Origin: JADJLQ01 sp038251405
GTDB taxonomy: Bacteria > Bacteroidota > Bacteroidia > Chitinophagales > Saprospiraceae
Direction: 5' to 3'
DNA: 64,000 bases
NCBI GenBank assembly: GCA_038251405.1
Contig: JBBSBH010000007.1
Coordinates: forward strand, 109,212-173,211
In this document: one piece after another, positions 18,435 to 28,875 of the stretch
Layout: each line of letters begins with the position of its first letter
How positions within the stretch are numbered: position 1 is the stretch's first letter
Notes under the pieces: generated by a model
What the model was told of the DNA's origin: nothing
What the model saw: the letters and a program-made list of their open reading frames with translations, nothing else
The model's database searches: none
Translations under genes and position numbers: made by a program

Positions 18435-20843
18435 ATGCTTTCAAATTATCTCAAAATTGCATTCAGGAACCTTGCCAAGACCAAAGGCTTTTCTCTTTTA
18501 AATATTGGAGGACTTGCTTTAGGCATGTCGGCCTGCCTTACCGTTATATTGATTATTAGTGATCAGTACAGTTTCGATAAATTTCATCCCGATGCAAATA
18601 ATACCTATAGAATTATTTGCGAACAAAAAGATGGTAGGAAATTAGCTACTTTGCCTTTCCCGGTAGGAGAAACCCTGCAATCCAACTATTCAGTTTCTAA
18701 TTCAATTACGAGATTGGTTAGAGGTATATATAATACGGATGTGACGACGGCTACAAACCTTACGCTACCGATTAGTGGATTTTATGCAGAGTCTTCTTTT
18801 TTCAAAACTTTTGGATTCAAATTAAAATCAGGCAATGTATCCACCATTTTAGACGATCCTGGTCAAATGGTTATTACAAATGAGGCAGCAAAAAAACTCT
18901 TTGGCACAGTAAATCCAATTGGCCAAATTTTAACCATAAAAGATAAAGGCTCATTTTCAATTGCTGGCGTGGTGGCAACACCTCCAGGCAAATCTCATTT
19001 ACGATTTGAATGTCTTCTTCCATTGAAAGCAATGGAAGCAATTGATAAGAAATACTCGGGTAATATGGAAGCTGAAAAAGTGTTGAATAATTGGAACAAT
19101 CGCTTTATGTCATACCTATATGTAATGACACCGCCGGGAGTTTCGAAAAAAGAATTGGATTTTGCTTTAGCTGAAGTCTCTAAAAGTAAATCCAATGAGC
19201 TTACTCAGGACAATCATTTCATTTTAAGGTCCCAAAGATTAAGTCAGCTAACACCTGAGACGGATCAGCTGGCAAATGACACAGGGGATGGTGCTCCCAT
19301 CTTGTTCATCTACGGTCTTGCAGGGCTGGTAATTCTGTTAATTCTCTTTCCCTGTATTAACTATGCACAGCTAACCATTGCCAGGTCGATGAGCAGATCG
19401 CGGGAGATAGGTATAAGAAAAGTAACCGGAGCTACCAATAGCCAGGTAAGAAATATGTTTATAGCAGAGTCCTTGATTTCAGCAATACTTGCTCTACCAT
19501 TGGCATGGCTTATTCATCTACCATTAAATCGATTTATTGAAACCAATTTCCCTATTGGCGAAAATGGACTTCATGCTGATTTCATCACCTGGATGGTTAT
19601 CATTGCCTTTACTTTATTGGTAGGATTACTGGCAGGATGGTTACCCGCTAACAGACTTGCTAAATTACAGCCCAGGTATGCTTTGAAGTCTGATAAAAGT
19701 AGTGGCGAATATAGTGGCACTTCCAGGATTGGATGGAGAAAAATATTAATTGGAAGTCAGTTTGTACTATCTACCGTTTTTATCATTCTGATTGCGACTA
19801 TTTGGAGTCAGATTGAATACATGAGCACCGCTGACTATGGTTTTAATAAAGAAAATTTAGTAAATATTCCACTAAAAGGTAATAAAGCCTCCATTTTTAA
19901 AAATGAGTTCAAGAAAAATAAATATGTGAAAGAAGCAACGGCTACTTCATTAGTCATAGCTGGCAATTCTCTACAATCATTCTCGTTACAAAAAGATAAA
20001 CATACAGATCCCTTTACTATAGATGGGGTGATGGCCGACGAGGATTATCTCCATACTATGGGAATTCCATTATTGGCAGGTACCAATTTTCCAAAAGGGG
20101 CTGCATCATCCAAAGAAAAATATATAATCTTGAACGAACAAGCTGTCTCTAAATACAAATTAGAGAGTCCACAAGCTGCAATAGGAAAAGCATTATGGTT
20201 AGATGATACCACTCCTTTAATGATAACAGGTATTGTAAAAGACTTCAATTATACAGATATGAGATCTACTATTGGTGCGTTTGCCATTAGGTATGTGCCC
20301 AATGTAGATATGAACATTCAATTAAGAATTCAACCAGGCAACCCTATGGAAGCGATGGCCTCCCTCCAGGCTATTTGGAACAAATTGGATCCTTTACACA
20401 CATTTGAAGGGAGATTTATGGATCAGACCATTCAGCAAGGATTAAAAGATTTTACCCGAACAGCCAAAATGATTGGATTTATTGGGCTCTTAGCTGTCTC
20501 ACTGGCATGCTTAGGCCTTTTAGGTATGATTGCTTATATGGTAGGTAAGCGGGTAAAAGAAGTTGGAGTTAGAAAAATATTAGGGGCCACCGTACTTGAT
20601 ATTACCGTACTATTATCAAGGCAACTCTTGATATTAATCAGCATTTCCATACTTATCGGATTACCATTGGGATATTTACTAGCTAAAAAATTTCTGTCGC
20701 TATTTTCATACCAAACCTCTATAGGCCCCCTGATATTAGGCGGTAGCCCTGCTTTAGTCCTATTAATAGCATTGTCCACTATCTTCATTCATGCCATCAA
20801 AGCTGGATTTTCCAATCCCATGCAGGCTTTGAGGTCTGATTGA
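18435..20843 (+). CDS. MacB/FtsX-type ABC transporter permease, divergent (P8)
   Basis: 802 residues. Opens MLSNYLKIAFRNLAKTK; first lobe begins SDQYSFDKFH. First block CINYAQLTIARSMS (about 306) and EIGIRKVTGAT; a WLPANRLAKLQP stretch stands where relatives have GSYPAFYLS. Second block ACLGLLGMIAY (about 690) and EVGVRKILGAT; tail NPMQALRSD. Single-gene unit, and the last permease on the plus strand. The 272-bp inverted repeat starts 84 nt after its stop. Confidence 0.9.
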   Translation: MLSNYLKIAFRNLAKTKGFSLLNIGGLALGMSACLTVILIISDQYSFDKFHPDANNTYRIICEQKDGRKLATLPFPVGETLQSNYSVSNSITRLVRGIYNTDVTTATNLTLPISGFYAESSFFKTFGFKLKSGNVSTILDDPGQMVITNEAAKKLFGTVNPIGQILTIKDKGSFSIAGVVATPPGKSHLRFECLLPLKAMEAIDKKYSGNMEAEKVLNNWNNRFMSYLYVMTPPGVSKKELDFALAEVSKSKSNELTQDNHFILRSQRLSQLTPETDQLANDTGDGAPILFIYGLAGLVILLILFPCINYAQLTIARSMSRSREIGIRKVTGATNSQVRNMFIAESLISAILALPLAWLIHLPLNRFIETNFPIGENGLHADFITWMVIIAFTLLVGLLAGWLPANRLAKLQPRYALKSDKSSGEYSGTSRIGWRKILIGSQFVLSTVFIILIATIWSQIEYMSTADYGFNKENLVNIPLKGNKASIFKNEFKKNKYVKEATATSLVIAGNSLQSFSLQKDKHTDPFTIDGVMADEDYLHTMGIPLLAGTNFPKGAASSKEKYIILNEQAVSKYKLESPQAAIGKALWLDDTTPLMITGIVKDFNYTDMRSTIGAFAIRYVPNVDMNIQLRIQPGNPMEAMASLQAIWNKLDPLHTFEGRFMDQTIQQGLKDFTRTAKMIGFIGLLAVSLACLGLLGMIAYMVGKRVKEVGVRKILGATVLDITVLLSRQLLILISISILIGLPLGYLLAKKFLSLFSYQTSIGPLILGGSPALVLLIALSTIFIHAIKAGFSNPMQALRSD

Positions 20844-20926
20844 TCACCGCATTTCTTCAGATAGTCTTTAATTTCAAATGCTTGTCCAGACTCTTAAGTT
20901 TATCTGACCAGCTAATGTTGAAATTG

Positions 20927-21199
20927 TTAAACCCAATTTTTGCAGCTGAAGCAAAAATTGCCAACGGTCGATGAAATAGTTGAATTGAAAACCAACTATT
21001 TATCGAGGTTAAACCTCCTATGAGTGCGGATGATGAATATCGGCATCCCTTCATTTATCGTATGGATCTGATACGACTATTGGAGTCATCAGACCAGAGT
21101 TTTGAAAATGCAATTATTTCTTACCATTTTAAATCAATATAAATAATTCATTTTCAACACCTCAGATTTTGCATAGAAATTCTAATGCAAAATTTCGGT
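20927..21199 (+). repeat. 272-bp inverted repeat, copy 1
   Basis: About 273 bp that recurs in reverse orientation at 60780-61051. By eye the copies differ at seven bases and one indel (about 97% identity). The element contains a dyad GAGGTTAAACCTC (21005-21017) and, at 21166-21193, a near-perfect palindrome beginning ATTTTGCATAGAA. One frame stays open for 52 codons to a stop after YHFKSI in copy 1. It sits between two convergent permease units; I recognise no transposase or known RNA. Confidence 0.93.
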
Positions 21200-21204
21200 T
21201 AAAG

Positions 21205-23655
21205 TTACTCAGCACGTAAGCTCATCGCTGGCTTTGAAAGGATTGCTTTATAAGCTTGAAAACTTATCGTAAAAAATGCAATGGATAGTGCTATACCACC
21301 CGCAATAGCAAATATCCACCAGGGTATGTCTGTGCGATAGGCGAATCCAGATAACCATTTATGCATGATGAACCAACATAGTGGAATGGCAATGACTAAA
21401 GCGATAAAAATAAGCTTTAAAAAATCTTTTGTTAATAGCTGTAAGATCACGCTGTTAGAAGCTCCGATTACTTTTCTAATTCCAATTTCTTTAGTTCTTT
21501 GTACTACATTATATGCTGATAGACCTAAAAGCCCAAAACATGCGATAATGATTCCCAATAATGCAAATATTCCAAATACTTTTCCAAATAGGATCTCCCC
21601 TTTGTATTGTTCATTATAGGATTCATTTAGGAAGAAATAATTGAAAGGATCTGATGGAAAGAATTGATTCCAATTAGATTGTATTTGTGCTAATACAGCT
21701 GTAGTTTTTTTCCCATTGATTTTTACAGAATAAAAGGATCTTGCATTAGGTCGCAACAACATGATCATGGGATCCATGGACTTTTGCAATCCCTGATGGT
21801 GATAACTGGCTACAATGCCTATGATAGTCAGGGTGTCACTGCCTCTGGATATTTTTTTATTAATAGCTTCTTGCATATCAGTAAATCCAAGCTCTTTAGC
21901 TCCGGTTTCTGTAAGTATTATATTTTTGTTTTCAGTAGAGATTTCCCTTGAATAATTTCGCCCTGCAGCCATGGTCATTTTGAAGGTAGGTATAAAATCA
22001 TAGTCAATGCCAATATGATACATGGTATGAGCAGCTGCCTCTGGAATGTCAACTCTTCGAACTCCACTGGTCCAATATATTTCCTTACCCATTACACTGG
22101 TAGATGCGGTCACAGAAGATATATCACTATTCGATAATAGAGTTGTTTTAAAAGGATCAAAACTAGCTTTGTAAATTGAATCTGGCTCTGCCTGGGCGCC
22201 TTCTATTACCAATGTTTGATTTATATCGGCACCTAACTTTTGATTCCGCATATATTCTACTTGTTTATAAACAATAATGGTACCTGCTATCAAAATTACA
22301 GATGCCATAAACTGAGAAATGATCAATGTTTTCCTAAGCAAGATTCCACTATCACTGTTTTTAAAAACGCCTTTCAATACTTTCACTGGTTGAAATCCAC
22401 TCATTACAAATGCAGGATACAATCCTGAAAATAGAGTGCCTAATAAAAATAATGCCCCAAATAAAATCCAATAGGTCATAGTCATACTAAAACTGCTATT
22501 GGAGGATTTACCTACAAAGGAATCAAATGATTTGATGGATAAGTAAAAAATAACTAAAGCGAGTAAAAGCCCGGCTATATTCACCAACAGGCCTTCTAGA
22601 ATAAATTGACTAATCAAGGAGCTTCTCTGGGCTCCCATGACTTTCCGTACACCTACTTCTTTGGCTCGTTCTACCGATCGTGCAGTCGACAAATTTATAT
22701 AGTTTACCCAAGCAATAAGTAGAATGATCAGACCAATAATAAATAAAAAGGATACGGCCTGACCATTTCCGTTTACTTCTGCCTCTTGATTGTAATTGGA
22801 GTATAAGTGAATGTCATGGAGTGGGATTGCCGAAAGCGTATTTTTAATATTGTTCTTTTTATAGTATTCACTACCATTAATATATTGATCACAAAATGCT
22901 GGGAATTTTAATTCTAGCGCTTGCAGATTAGTGCCAGGTCTTAACTTAAGATAGGTATAAAAATCATACCAACCCCATGCTGTTTCAGATGAATTGGAGT
23001 CATCTCCGTCTCGATTGAGACTGGCTTGTAAAGTTTTATATGAAACCAGGAAATTAATTATGAGATGCGAGTTTGCTGGAAAATCTTTAAATACTCCTTT
23101 TACATTCAATGGTTGATCGAGTGTACCACCATCTTTAATCACCAGGGTTTTTCCAATGGGAGTTGCAAGGCCAAAATATTTTTTAGCCATGGTTTCAGAA
23201 AGTAGAATAGAGTTTACTTCTTCAAGCAGACCTTCCTTTTGACTATTGATAACTTGTACTCCAAGCATTGGAATAGAGACAGGGTCGGCAAAGTAGCCTT
23301 TGTCTTCTTTGAATTTTACGTTAGACTCAGGATTGACTAATATTCCTTCCCAATCTTTTAACCGACAGAAATCTTCAACTTCCGGGAAATCTTTTTTCAT
23401 AGTGGGGCCTATCGCAGGGTAGGAAGTGGCAGATTTCCAGGATAAGTTTCCTTGCTGATAAGAATCCAATCTTAGCCTTACTACTTGTTTATAATTGTTC
23501 CCAAATTGGTCAAAATTTCTTTCAAAAGAAACATAATGAAAAATAAGAAGACAAGCGGTGAGCCCTATGGAAAGCCCAAGGATATTGAGCAATGAAAAGC
23601 CCTTTCTTTTTACCAGGCTTCTATAGGCTGTTTTTAATTGAATTGGTTGAAACAT
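21205..23655 (-). CDS. MacB/FtsX-type ABC transporter permease (P9)
   Basis: 816 residues, 10 nt downstream of P10 and so the second gene of that unit. Opens MFQPIQLKTAYRSLVKRK; the first lobe starts VSFERNFDQF. First block WVNYINLSTARSVE (about 313) and EVGVRKVMGAQ; then GLYPAFVMSGFQ. Second block ACFGLLGLSAYN (about 706; the usual SCLGLFGL is changed) and EIGIRKVIGAS; tail KPAMSLRAE differs from the common NPVKSLRTE. Inner-membrane permease without a local ATPase. Confidence 0.92.
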   Translation of the reverse strand: MFQPIQLKTAYRSLVKRKGFSLLNILGLSIGLTACLLIFHYVSFERNFDQFGNNYKQVVRLRLDSYQQGNLSWKSATSYPAIGPTMKKDFPEVEDFCRLKDWEGILVNPESNVKFKEDKGYFADPVSIPMLGVQVINSQKEGLLEEVNSILLSETMAKKYFGLATPIGKTLVIKDGGTLDQPLNVKGVFKDFPANSHLIINFLVSYKTLQASLNRDGDDSNSSETAWGWYDFYTYLKLRPGTNLQALELKFPAFCDQYINGSEYYKKNNIKNTLSAIPLHDIHLYSNYNQEAEVNGNGQAVSFLFIIGLIILLIAWVNYINLSTARSVERAKEVGVRKVMGAQRSSLISQFILEGLLVNIAGLLLALVIFYLSIKSFDSFVGKSSNSSFSMTMTYWILFGALFLLGTLFSGLYPAFVMSGFQPVKVLKGVFKNSDSGILLRKTLIISQFMASVILIAGTIIVYKQVEYMRNQKLGADINQTLVIEGAQAEPDSIYKASFDPFKTTLLSNSDISSVTASTSVMGKEIYWTSGVRRVDIPEAAAHTMYHIGIDYDFIPTFKMTMAAGRNYSREISTENKNIILTETGAKELGFTDMQEAINKKISRGSDTLTIIGIVASYHHQGLQKSMDPMIMLLRPNARSFYSVKINGKKTTAVLAQIQSNWNQFFPSDPFNYFFLNESYNEQYKGEILFGKVFGIFALLGIIIACFGLLGLSAYNVVQRTKEIGIRKVIGASNSVILQLLTKDFLKLIFIALVIAIPLCWFIMHKWLSGFAYRTDIPWWIFAIAGGIALSIAFFTISFQAYKAILSKPAMSLRAE

Positions 23656-23665
23656 AATTTTTATT

Positions 23666-26095
23666 TTACTCTGTTCTTAGACTTTTAATTGGGTTAGTCC
23701 ATGCAGCTTTGATAGCTTGAATACTAACAGTGAAATAGGCTATCATACCTACTAATAGAATAGCTACGGCAAACATCCACCAGGAAATATCTATCCTATA
23801 AACAAAATCTTGTAGCCAGTTATTCATCAAAAACCATGAGAGAGGTGCTGCAATTCCAAATGCAATAAGTACCATTATTAGAAATTCTTTGCTGATAAGC
23901 TGAACAATATTTTGAGTGGTGGCACCAAGCACTTTTCTCACACCAATTTCTTTTATTCTTCTGGAAATGGCAAATGATGCCAATGCAAAAAGTCCAAGGC
24001 AGGATATGATGATAGCCAGTAATGCAAAGCTTTTGCACAATGCTGTAAACTGTGTATCTGCTTCATAAAATCGCTCTATTTCTTTATCATAAAACTTGCC
24101 TTCAAACACTTGCTCTGGAAATTGAATATCAAATGCATTTTGAATTGCTGCTAATGTTTTTGGAATATTATTTGGCCTGATCTTTACATTAGTGATAAAA
24201 TAGTATTCTTTGCGGGTAGACATCAATAATGGCTCTAAAGGCTCATGTGCAGAATGGCTTTGATAATCCTCAGCTATGCCTACCAATTGCAAAGACCGGT
24301 CACCGAGCCGGATGTCCTTTCCTATTACGGAATCCAGGTTGGTAATACCCAATCTTTTCATTGCAGTCCTGTTCAAGACAGCTTCTCTAGGTGTATCACT
24401 TGGTTGGAGCCAATGGCCAGCTAATAATTTTAGTTTATAGGTTTCCTGATAGTCTTCATCACAAAATTTAAGCGAAACACTAAATGGTGAATCCTCTTTA
24501 GTGTTGTTCATGGACCAATTGGAGGACCATGTATTTCCAGATGAAGGTTGGTCACTGCTTAAACTCACTTTTTCAATACCCGATATTGATTTTAATTGAT
24601 TTTTTAAAGTATTTAATTTTGCCCGGGAGCTGCTGTCGTTATTGAAGCTAAATGAATATATAAGATCTTTATTAAATCCGGTATCCATGCTTCGAATAAA
24701 CGACAATTGACTCCATGCAATTACTGTGCTGATAATCAAGCCAAAAGCAATAACGAATTGTGCGACTACCAATATTTTTCTCAATGAAGTACCACTTCCT
24801 ATGCTATTTTCAAACCCAGATCTGAAAATTTTTATAGGTTGGAATGATGAAAGTACTACAGCAGGGTACAAGCCAGCGAGGAGAGAAATGATAACAAAAA
24901 GCATCCCTAAAAAAACTACAAATGAATTTCCAGTAAACAGACTAATGCCAATAGGCACTGAGGATATCTTTTGTAAAATGGGAGCTGATAAGAAGGCAAA
25001 CCCGATTCCTATTAGAATAGAAGCCCCCACTAAAATGGAAGTTTCCAGAAGAAAATTGGACATCAATTGACCGTAGCTTATTCCTAATGTTTTACGTATA
25101 CCTACTTCTTTGGCACGAGTCACTGATTGTGCATTAGCCATATTTATAAAATTAAAACATGCCATGATCAAAACCATAATGCCTATAAATGAAAGAATCA
25201 TCAATTTCTTTTTGTCTACAACATGACCGCCTGATGTACCGATTTCTTCATTGTAATGAATATTTGATAAGGGTTGGATAAAATGCTCCTTTGCTACGCG
25301 ATCATTTTTATATTCTGATTTTCCAACGGTAGCTACCGCTGCATTAGCTGCACTGAATTGATCTTTAGATTTTAGAAGGCCAAAAAATTGATCGTTAGAA
25401 TTGGTTGAACCCCATTGACTTCCATAAAAATATATTTCCGGATGCGCTAAAAATGTAGCGTAAGATATGAAATAGGAAATAGGAAAATCAGAATTTAAAG
25501 CAGGGTCTTCCACTACACCTGTTACTTTTACATATGGATTTAGATTGTCAATGGATATGAATTGATTTAAGCTTGCTTCTATTGTACCAAAGCACTTTTT
25601 AGCTATGGAACGGGTTAATACAATGGTATTGGGCTCGTCCAGAGATTTAGAATCTTCCTTAGTCAACCATTTCCAGTCAAATACGTTGAAGAAATCAGAC
25701 TCCACAAAAAAGGCCACTTTATCTTTTTCCAGATTAAACTTTTTAAGTGGAACACCCCCCGTTGGATTAGGTATTAACAGGGTAGGCCAAGCTTCCCTGA
25801 TTTTAGCACTAGCCTCAAATTGAGGAATGCTTTTTTTCAGTACTTCGAAAGCGGGTATTGGAACGCCTGCTGTATAAAAAGTGCCCCCTTCTTTATTTTT
25901 ATCAGCTCTTACTATTCTAACTATTCTGTCATACTGGTTAAAATTTTTATTAAAGCTTTGTTCATAGGTGACGATACGGTAAATAAGTATCACTGCTGCT
26001 ATCCCAATAGAAAGTCCTATCAAATTGATACCTGAATACAATTTGTTCTTTACCAGATTTCTGATAGCCAGTTTTAAATTGAATGTCGATAACAT
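23666..26095 (-). CDS. MacB/FtsX-type ABC transporter permease (P10)
   Basis: 809 residues. Opens MLSTFNLKLAIRNLVKNK. It resembles P2 along its length: the NKNF, DRIVRIV and ISYGQ regions, and a FYEADTQFTALCKSF-like stretch before the last domain. First block CFNFINMANAQSV (about 311) and EVGIRKTLGIS; second SCLGLFALASF (about 699) and EIGVRKVLGAT; tail NPIKSLRTE. First gene of the P10-P9 unit, with promoter module 5 directly upstream. Confidence 0.93.
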   Translation of the reverse strand: MLSTFNLKLAIRNLVKNKLYSGINLIGLSIGIAAVILIYRIVTYEQSFNKNFNQYDRIVRIVRADKNKEGGTFYTAGVPIPAFEVLKKSIPQFEASAKIREAWPTLLIPNPTGGVPLKKFNLEKDKVAFFVESDFFNVFDWKWLTKEDSKSLDEPNTIVLTRSIAKKCFGTIEASLNQFISIDNLNPYVKVTGVVEDPALNSDFPISYFISYATFLAHPEIYFYGSQWGSTNSNDQFFGLLKSKDQFSAANAAVATVGKSEYKNDRVAKEHFIQPLSNIHYNEEIGTSGGHVVDKKKLMILSFIGIMVLIMACFNFINMANAQSVTRAKEVGIRKTLGISYGQLMSNFLLETSILVGASILIGIGFAFLSAPILQKISSVPIGISLFTGNSFVVFLGMLFVIISLLAGLYPAVVLSSFQPIKIFRSGFENSIGSGTSLRKILVVAQFVIAFGLIISTVIAWSQLSFIRSMDTGFNKDLIYSFSFNNDSSSRAKLNTLKNQLKSISGIEKVSLSSDQPSSGNTWSSNWSMNNTKEDSPFSVSLKFCDEDYQETYKLKLLAGHWLQPSDTPREAVLNRTAMKRLGITNLDSVIGKDIRLGDRSLQLVGIAEDYQSHSAHEPLEPLLMSTRKEYYFITNVKIRPNNIPKTLAAIQNAFDIQFPEQVFEGKFYDKEIERFYEADTQFTALCKSFALLAIIISCLGLFALASFAISRRIKEIGVRKVLGATTQNIVQLISKEFLIMVLIAFGIAAPLSWFLMNNWLQDFVYRIDISWWMFAVAILLVGMIAYFTVSIQAIKAAWTNPIKSLRTE

Positions 26096-26215
26096 ATAAA
26101 TATTATTTTAAACAAAGGGTATTTAAATGATTATTAAATCAATGATTGGTTTTGATTCCTCAATTGGTTTTTCCATGCAAATACTAAATAATGAGCGAGC
26201 ATATTAGAAATAATG

Positions 26216-26319
26216 CAGAATTGATACCAACTTTATAAGTTGTTGATAATCTATAAATTAGAATATTAGGTAATGCATATAGTGTGCGATTTTGATACAA
26301 CTAGTTGCAAATTGGTACA
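26216..26319 (-). promoter_or_regulatory. Permease promoter module 5 (best sigma-54 match)
   Basis: On the minus strand the downstream box TGTATCAAAATCGCACAC covers 26299-26282 and the upstream copy TGTACCAATTTGCAACT covers 26319-26303, a 21-nt period. TTGGTATCAATTCTGCA follows: GG at 26228-26227 (54 nt past the box) and TGC from 26217 (65 nt). TGG-N10-GC spacing and the GC at -12 agree with sigma-54 promoters such as nifH-type ones. The module lies between the nagA stop and P10. Confidence 0.7.
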
Positions 26320-26345
26320 CCACTGGTTAAATTAAATGATCCTGA

Positions 26346-27530
26346 TTATCCCTTTAGGTAAATAACCTTGCCTTCTACCATAGTCATCATAACATTTATG
26401 TCTTTATCAAAAATTACCAGGTCAGCATCTTTTCCGATTTCGATAGATCCTTTTTTTTGATCTATGCCAAGTATCCTGGCTGGGGTTTGGGCAATCATTT
26501 TTATAGTTTCATGTAATGATATTCCTGCCTGATAGACCATGGTGCGCACCAGTCGATCTGCTGTTGCTACACTTCCGGCAAAAGAACTTCTATCAGGTAG
26601 TTTAGCCACGCCATCTTCGACTATTACTTTCAAGCCATTCGTTTTGCTGCCCAGTATACTTTCACCCTCAGGCATTCCTGCAGCACGCATAGCATCGGTG
26701 ATCAAGGCCGTACGACCAGATCCTTTTATTTTATAAACCAATTGCAACAGCGGAGTCGGAAGATGTACTCCATCAGCTATAATTTCTACATCCATTTCGT
26801 CAATGAGATATGCACTTTCAATCATACCTGCGTATCTAAAAGCATTTTTACGGGTAACTCCAGACATACCTGAATATAAATGGGTAGCTAAGGTATAGCC
26901 ATGATGAAATGCGTGAATCACTTCTTCATAGACAGCATCTGTATGAGCTGCGGCTATCAATATTCCTTTTGATTTTACATAATCACCAAACTCTATGGCG
27001 CCTTTTAACTCTGGTGCTGCGCTCCATCTTTTTATAGCATTGGTTGAAGCTAATATTCTTTGATATTCTTCAGGATTAGGATCTCTGATGTATTTTGGAT
27101 CCTGTGCCCCACGCTGATTCATAGCAAAGTACGGCCCCTCTAAATGAAGGCCAAGAAATTTTGCTCCTTTGAAATTTTTTTTATTAGCTATTTCATAAGC
27201 TAAAATGGTATTTGCCAGTTCTTCATTACTTCCAGAAAGTGTTGTAGGAAGCATGGAAGTAGTTCCATGTTGGGCATGTGTTTCCGCGATGGTGAGAAAT
27301 GCTTCTTCAGTACCATCCATGAAATCAGCACCTCCACCTCCATGGACATGAATATCAATAAATCCTGGTGCAAGGTATTTTCCTTCTGCATTTATTGACT
27401 CCATGCTTTCAACCGTTACATTCCTGCTATGAATAGATTGTATTTTCTCGTCCTCAATTATAAGCGCCCCACCCTCAAGAATTCCACCAGGTGTGATAAT
27501 ATGGGCATTAAATATTTTAATCTTTGACAT
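26346..27530 (-). CDS. nagA: N-acetylglucosamine-6-phosphate deacetylase
   Basis: 394 residues, full length for the family. Removes acetate from GlcNAc-6-P to give GlcN-6-P in the cytosol. Visible signatures: the amidohydrolase metal motif HVHGGGGADFMDG (about 60-72), HLEGPYF (about 128, metal-binding Glu), AAHTDA (about 192), THLYSGMSGV (about 213) and the catalytic-Asp segment ITDAMRAAGMPEG (about 276). Last gene of a four-gene minus-strand operon; it overlaps the symporter by 14 nt. With nagB and the symporter it forms a complete route from imported GlcNAc to fructose-6-P apart from the kinase, which is not in the window. Confidence 0.96.
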   Translation of the reverse strand: MSKIKIFNAHIITPGGILEGGALIIEDEKIQSIHSRNVTVESMESINAEGKYLAPGFIDIHVHGGGGADFMDGTEEAFLTIAETHAQHGTTSMLPTTLSGSNEELANTILAYEIANKKNFKGAKFLGLHLEGPYFAMNQRGAQDPKYIRDPNPEEYQRILASTNAIKRWSAAPELKGAIEFGDYVKSKGILIAAAHTDAVYEEVIHAFHHGYTLATHLYSGMSGVTRKNAFRYAGMIESAYLIDEMDVEIIADGVHLPTPLLQLVYKIKGSGRTALITDAMRAAGMPEGESILGSKTNGLKVIVEDGVAKLPDRSSFAGSVATADRLVRTMVYQAGISLHETIKMIAQTPARILGIDQKKGSIEIGKDADLVIFDKDINVMMTMVEGKVIYLKG

Positions 27531-28875
27531 TATTGAGGGCTTTGTGAAAATTAATATTCCAATTTTTTACGGTATGTCCATAAAATGCATAATAGGAAAG
27601 ATATATGTAGCAAGGCAACAATATCCAATAGGCCTGCCGGAGACTAAAATGATCAGCAAAATATCCATATATAAGTGGTAAAAGGGCATTGCCACAAAGA
27701 CCCATGATCATGATAGATGCTCCCACTTTTGTAAACCGCCCCAATCCGTCCAAAGCTAGTGGCCAAATTCCTGCCCATACCAATGAATTGGCTAGGCCTA
27801 ATAATACCACGAACCAAATAGATAGATCAGCCAGATGTCCCAATAGATGCACTCTTCCTTTGGCAAACACAATTAGGAATGTAAGTATTAATCCCAGAGA
27901 GGTACAGATTTTCAAAGCATTCACCTGTTTTATAAACCGAGGTATACATATAATGCCGGTTATATATCCTATAATCGTTGCTGTCAAAGTATAGGAGGGA
28001 AATACTTTGGCTTCTAACAGGTCTATTCCCATTGAATTGGCATACCCAATAATAGTATCTATCGAAATCACCTGAGTACCCACATGGAGAAATATCCCTA
28101 ATGCGCCTAAAATCAAATGTGGAAATTGAAAAATGGTTTTTTTACCAGAATTAGATATAGCCGTTTCTTCATTTTCCTGCTCTGTATTGATTTCAGGAAG
28201 CGGAGAAAATCGCACCAGCAATCCAAGGCAAAATAATACTATAGAAACTATGGTGTATGGTAATATTACCCTTCTTATCAATTCATCCAATGCGATTGCT
28301 TTTACTTCGTTGCTCATGTTACCGAGTTCTTTGAATAAAGTGGTATCTGTAGCTTTTAACACAACAGCAGCGAAAATAAGCGGTGCCAATATTCCAGCTC
28401 CTTTATTGCAAATCCCCATAATGCTGATTCGTTGGGCTGCCCTTTCTTTTGGACCTAATATGGTGATATATGGATTTGCAGCAGTTTGGAGTATTGCCAG
28501 ACCTGCACCTAAAGAAAACAATCCCAATAAAAAAATTCCATAAACTCTATTCAGAGCAGCAGGTACGAATATAATTGCCCCTAATGCCATTACCCAAAAT
28601 CCAATCATCATTCCTTTTTTAAAACCAAGTTTTTTCAACAGCATGGAAGCTGGAACTGAAATTACGAAATAGGAAATATAAAATGAGAATGCTACAAGGT
28701 ATGATTCGAAATTAGTGAGTTCGCAAGCTATTTTAAAATAAGGGATGAGGATACTATTTACCCAGGAAACAAAACCAAATATGAAAAATAATAGACCAAT
28801 GATAAAAATGGATATAATCGTTTGTCTTTTGGTAAGACTGCTTACATCTATGGGAGGGGCAGTAGATGCATTCAT
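27517..28875 (-). CDS. FHS-family MFS sugar:H+ symporter, probable GlcNAc transporter
   Basis: 452 residues with about 12 hydrophobic segments. The first helices read FIFGFVSWVNSILIPYFK and SYFVISVPASMLLKKLGF, typical of the fucose/glucose/galactose:proton symporter (FHS) family that includes FucP and NagP. The start codon overlaps the nagB stop (ATGA) and its end overlaps nagA, so translation is coupled. Position between nagB and nagA supports N-acetylglucosamine as substrate, as known for NagP (inference from context). No kinase gene accompanies it here. Confidence 0.88.
   Translation of the reverse strand: MNASTAPPIDVSSLTKRQTIISIFIIGLLFFIFGFVSWVNSILIPYFKIACELTNFESYLVAFSFYISYFVISVPASMLLKKLGFKKGMMIGFWVMALGAIIFVPAALNRVYGIFLLGLFSLGAGLAILQTAANPYITILGPKERAAQRISIMGICNKGAGILAPLIFAAVVLKATDTTLFKELGNMSNEVKAIALDELIRRVILPYTIVSIVLFCLGLLVRFSPLPEINTEQENEETAISNSGKKTIFQFPHLILGALGIFLHVGTQVISIDTIIGYANSMGIDLLEAKVFPSYTLTATIIGYITGIICIPRFIKQVNALKICTSLGLILTFLIVFAKGRVHLLGHLADLSIWFVVLLGLANSLVWAGIWPLALDGLGRFTKVGASIMIMGLCGNALLPLIYGYFADHFSLRQAYWILLPCYIYLSYYAFYGHTVKNWNINFHKALNNVKD

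Noticed and set aside
746..20843. Lipoprotein-release (LolCDE) or MacAB operon
   Set aside because: No ATPase, adaptor or TolC gene is present, and the proteins have two FtsX/core halves, unlike LolC/E.
20981..21140. Small protein of 52 codons in the 272-bp repeat
   Set aside because: No in-frame start with a convincing context near the 5' end, and all differences between the two copies alter residues.
26101..26215. Rho-independent terminator downstream of nagA
   Set aside because: The region is AT-rich and I could not find a GC-containing stem followed by a T run.
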